The position numbers and the translations under genes are program-made. Shown here one piece after another: positions 6,408-6,439 of a DNA stretch of 6,439 bases. Position 1 is the stretch's first letter, and each line of letters begins with the position of its first letter. A model generated the notes under the pieces. It saw only the letters and a list, made by a program, of their open reading frames with translations. It was not told the origin of the DNA and searched no databases. The stretch comes from Rickettsiales bacterium. Lineage in GTDB: Bacteria; Pseudomonadota; Alphaproteobacteria; Rickettsiales; 21-14-0-20-44-7. The stretch spans positions 1-6,439 of the forward strand of contig JALZVI010000059.1 of NCBI GenBank assembly GCA_023301015.1, read 5' to 3'.

Positions 6408-6439
6408 CTTCTTCGGGCGCTTGCGCATAAACCATTCAA
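6396..6439 (-). CDS. Possible C-terminal end of a convergent gene, cut by the right edge
   Basis: Read on the minus strand from the right edge, one frame gives EWFMRKRPKKLPI followed by a TAG stop at 6396-6398. Such a strongly basic, proline-containing tail is a believable protein C-terminus. It would place a gene tail-to-tail with gltX, with 26 bases between the stops. Thirteen codons are too few to identify a family or exclude chance; another minus-strand frame also stays open across these bases. Confidence 0.35.
   Translation of the reverse strand, partial: EWFMRKRPKKLPI

Noticed and set aside
1..6439. Mobile element, CRISPR array, tRNA/rRNA gene, or a new defence or biosynthetic system
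   Set aside because: No spaced direct repeats, tRNA-like cloverleaf, transposase or integrase motifs, or unknown multi-gene cluster was seen; nearly all the sequence is accounted for by conserved housekeeping genes.

Overview
The window looks like chromosomal DNA from an alphaproteobacterium of moderate GC content. The lineage call rests mainly on the glutamyl-tRNA synthetase, whose central block around KLSKRHGALG and [20 protein letters not shown] follows the alphaproteobacterial pattern. It is supported by an ELM1-family protein, a family known from alphaproteobacteria and mitochondria. I cannot place it to order or genus. There is no sign of phage, plasmid, insertion sequence, CRISPR or RNA genes, and gene density is high.

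Layout: (1) the 3' third of cysI, encoding the sulfite reductase hemoprotein, enters from the left edge (1-639); its reading frame appears broken by one extra base in an A6 run at 38-43. (2) An ELM1-family gene (639-1448) shares one base with the cysI stop. (3) ligA, NAD-dependent DNA ligase (1456-3474), starts 7 bases after ELM1. (4) thrC, threonine synthase (3484-4872), follows after 9 bases with a short-spaced Shine-Dalgarno. These four genes are on the + strand with almost no gaps, so they probably form one transcription unit, although their jobs are unrelated. (5) A 132-base intergenic region (4873-5004) holds an 11-bp inverted repeat just after thrC and a good sigma-70-like promoter. (6) gltX, glutamyl-tRNA synthetase (5005-6369), is predicted to be transcribed from that promoter as a leaderless or nearly leaderless mRNA. 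(7) The last 70 bases hold a small hairpin and what may be the last 13 codons of a convergent gene.

All five substantial genes are housekeeping or biosynthetic. No new multi-gene system is visible. The points worth checking are the cysI frame break, the leaderless gltX start, the structured thrC-gltX spacer and the little-characterised bacterial ELM1 protein in an assimilatory/repair operon.
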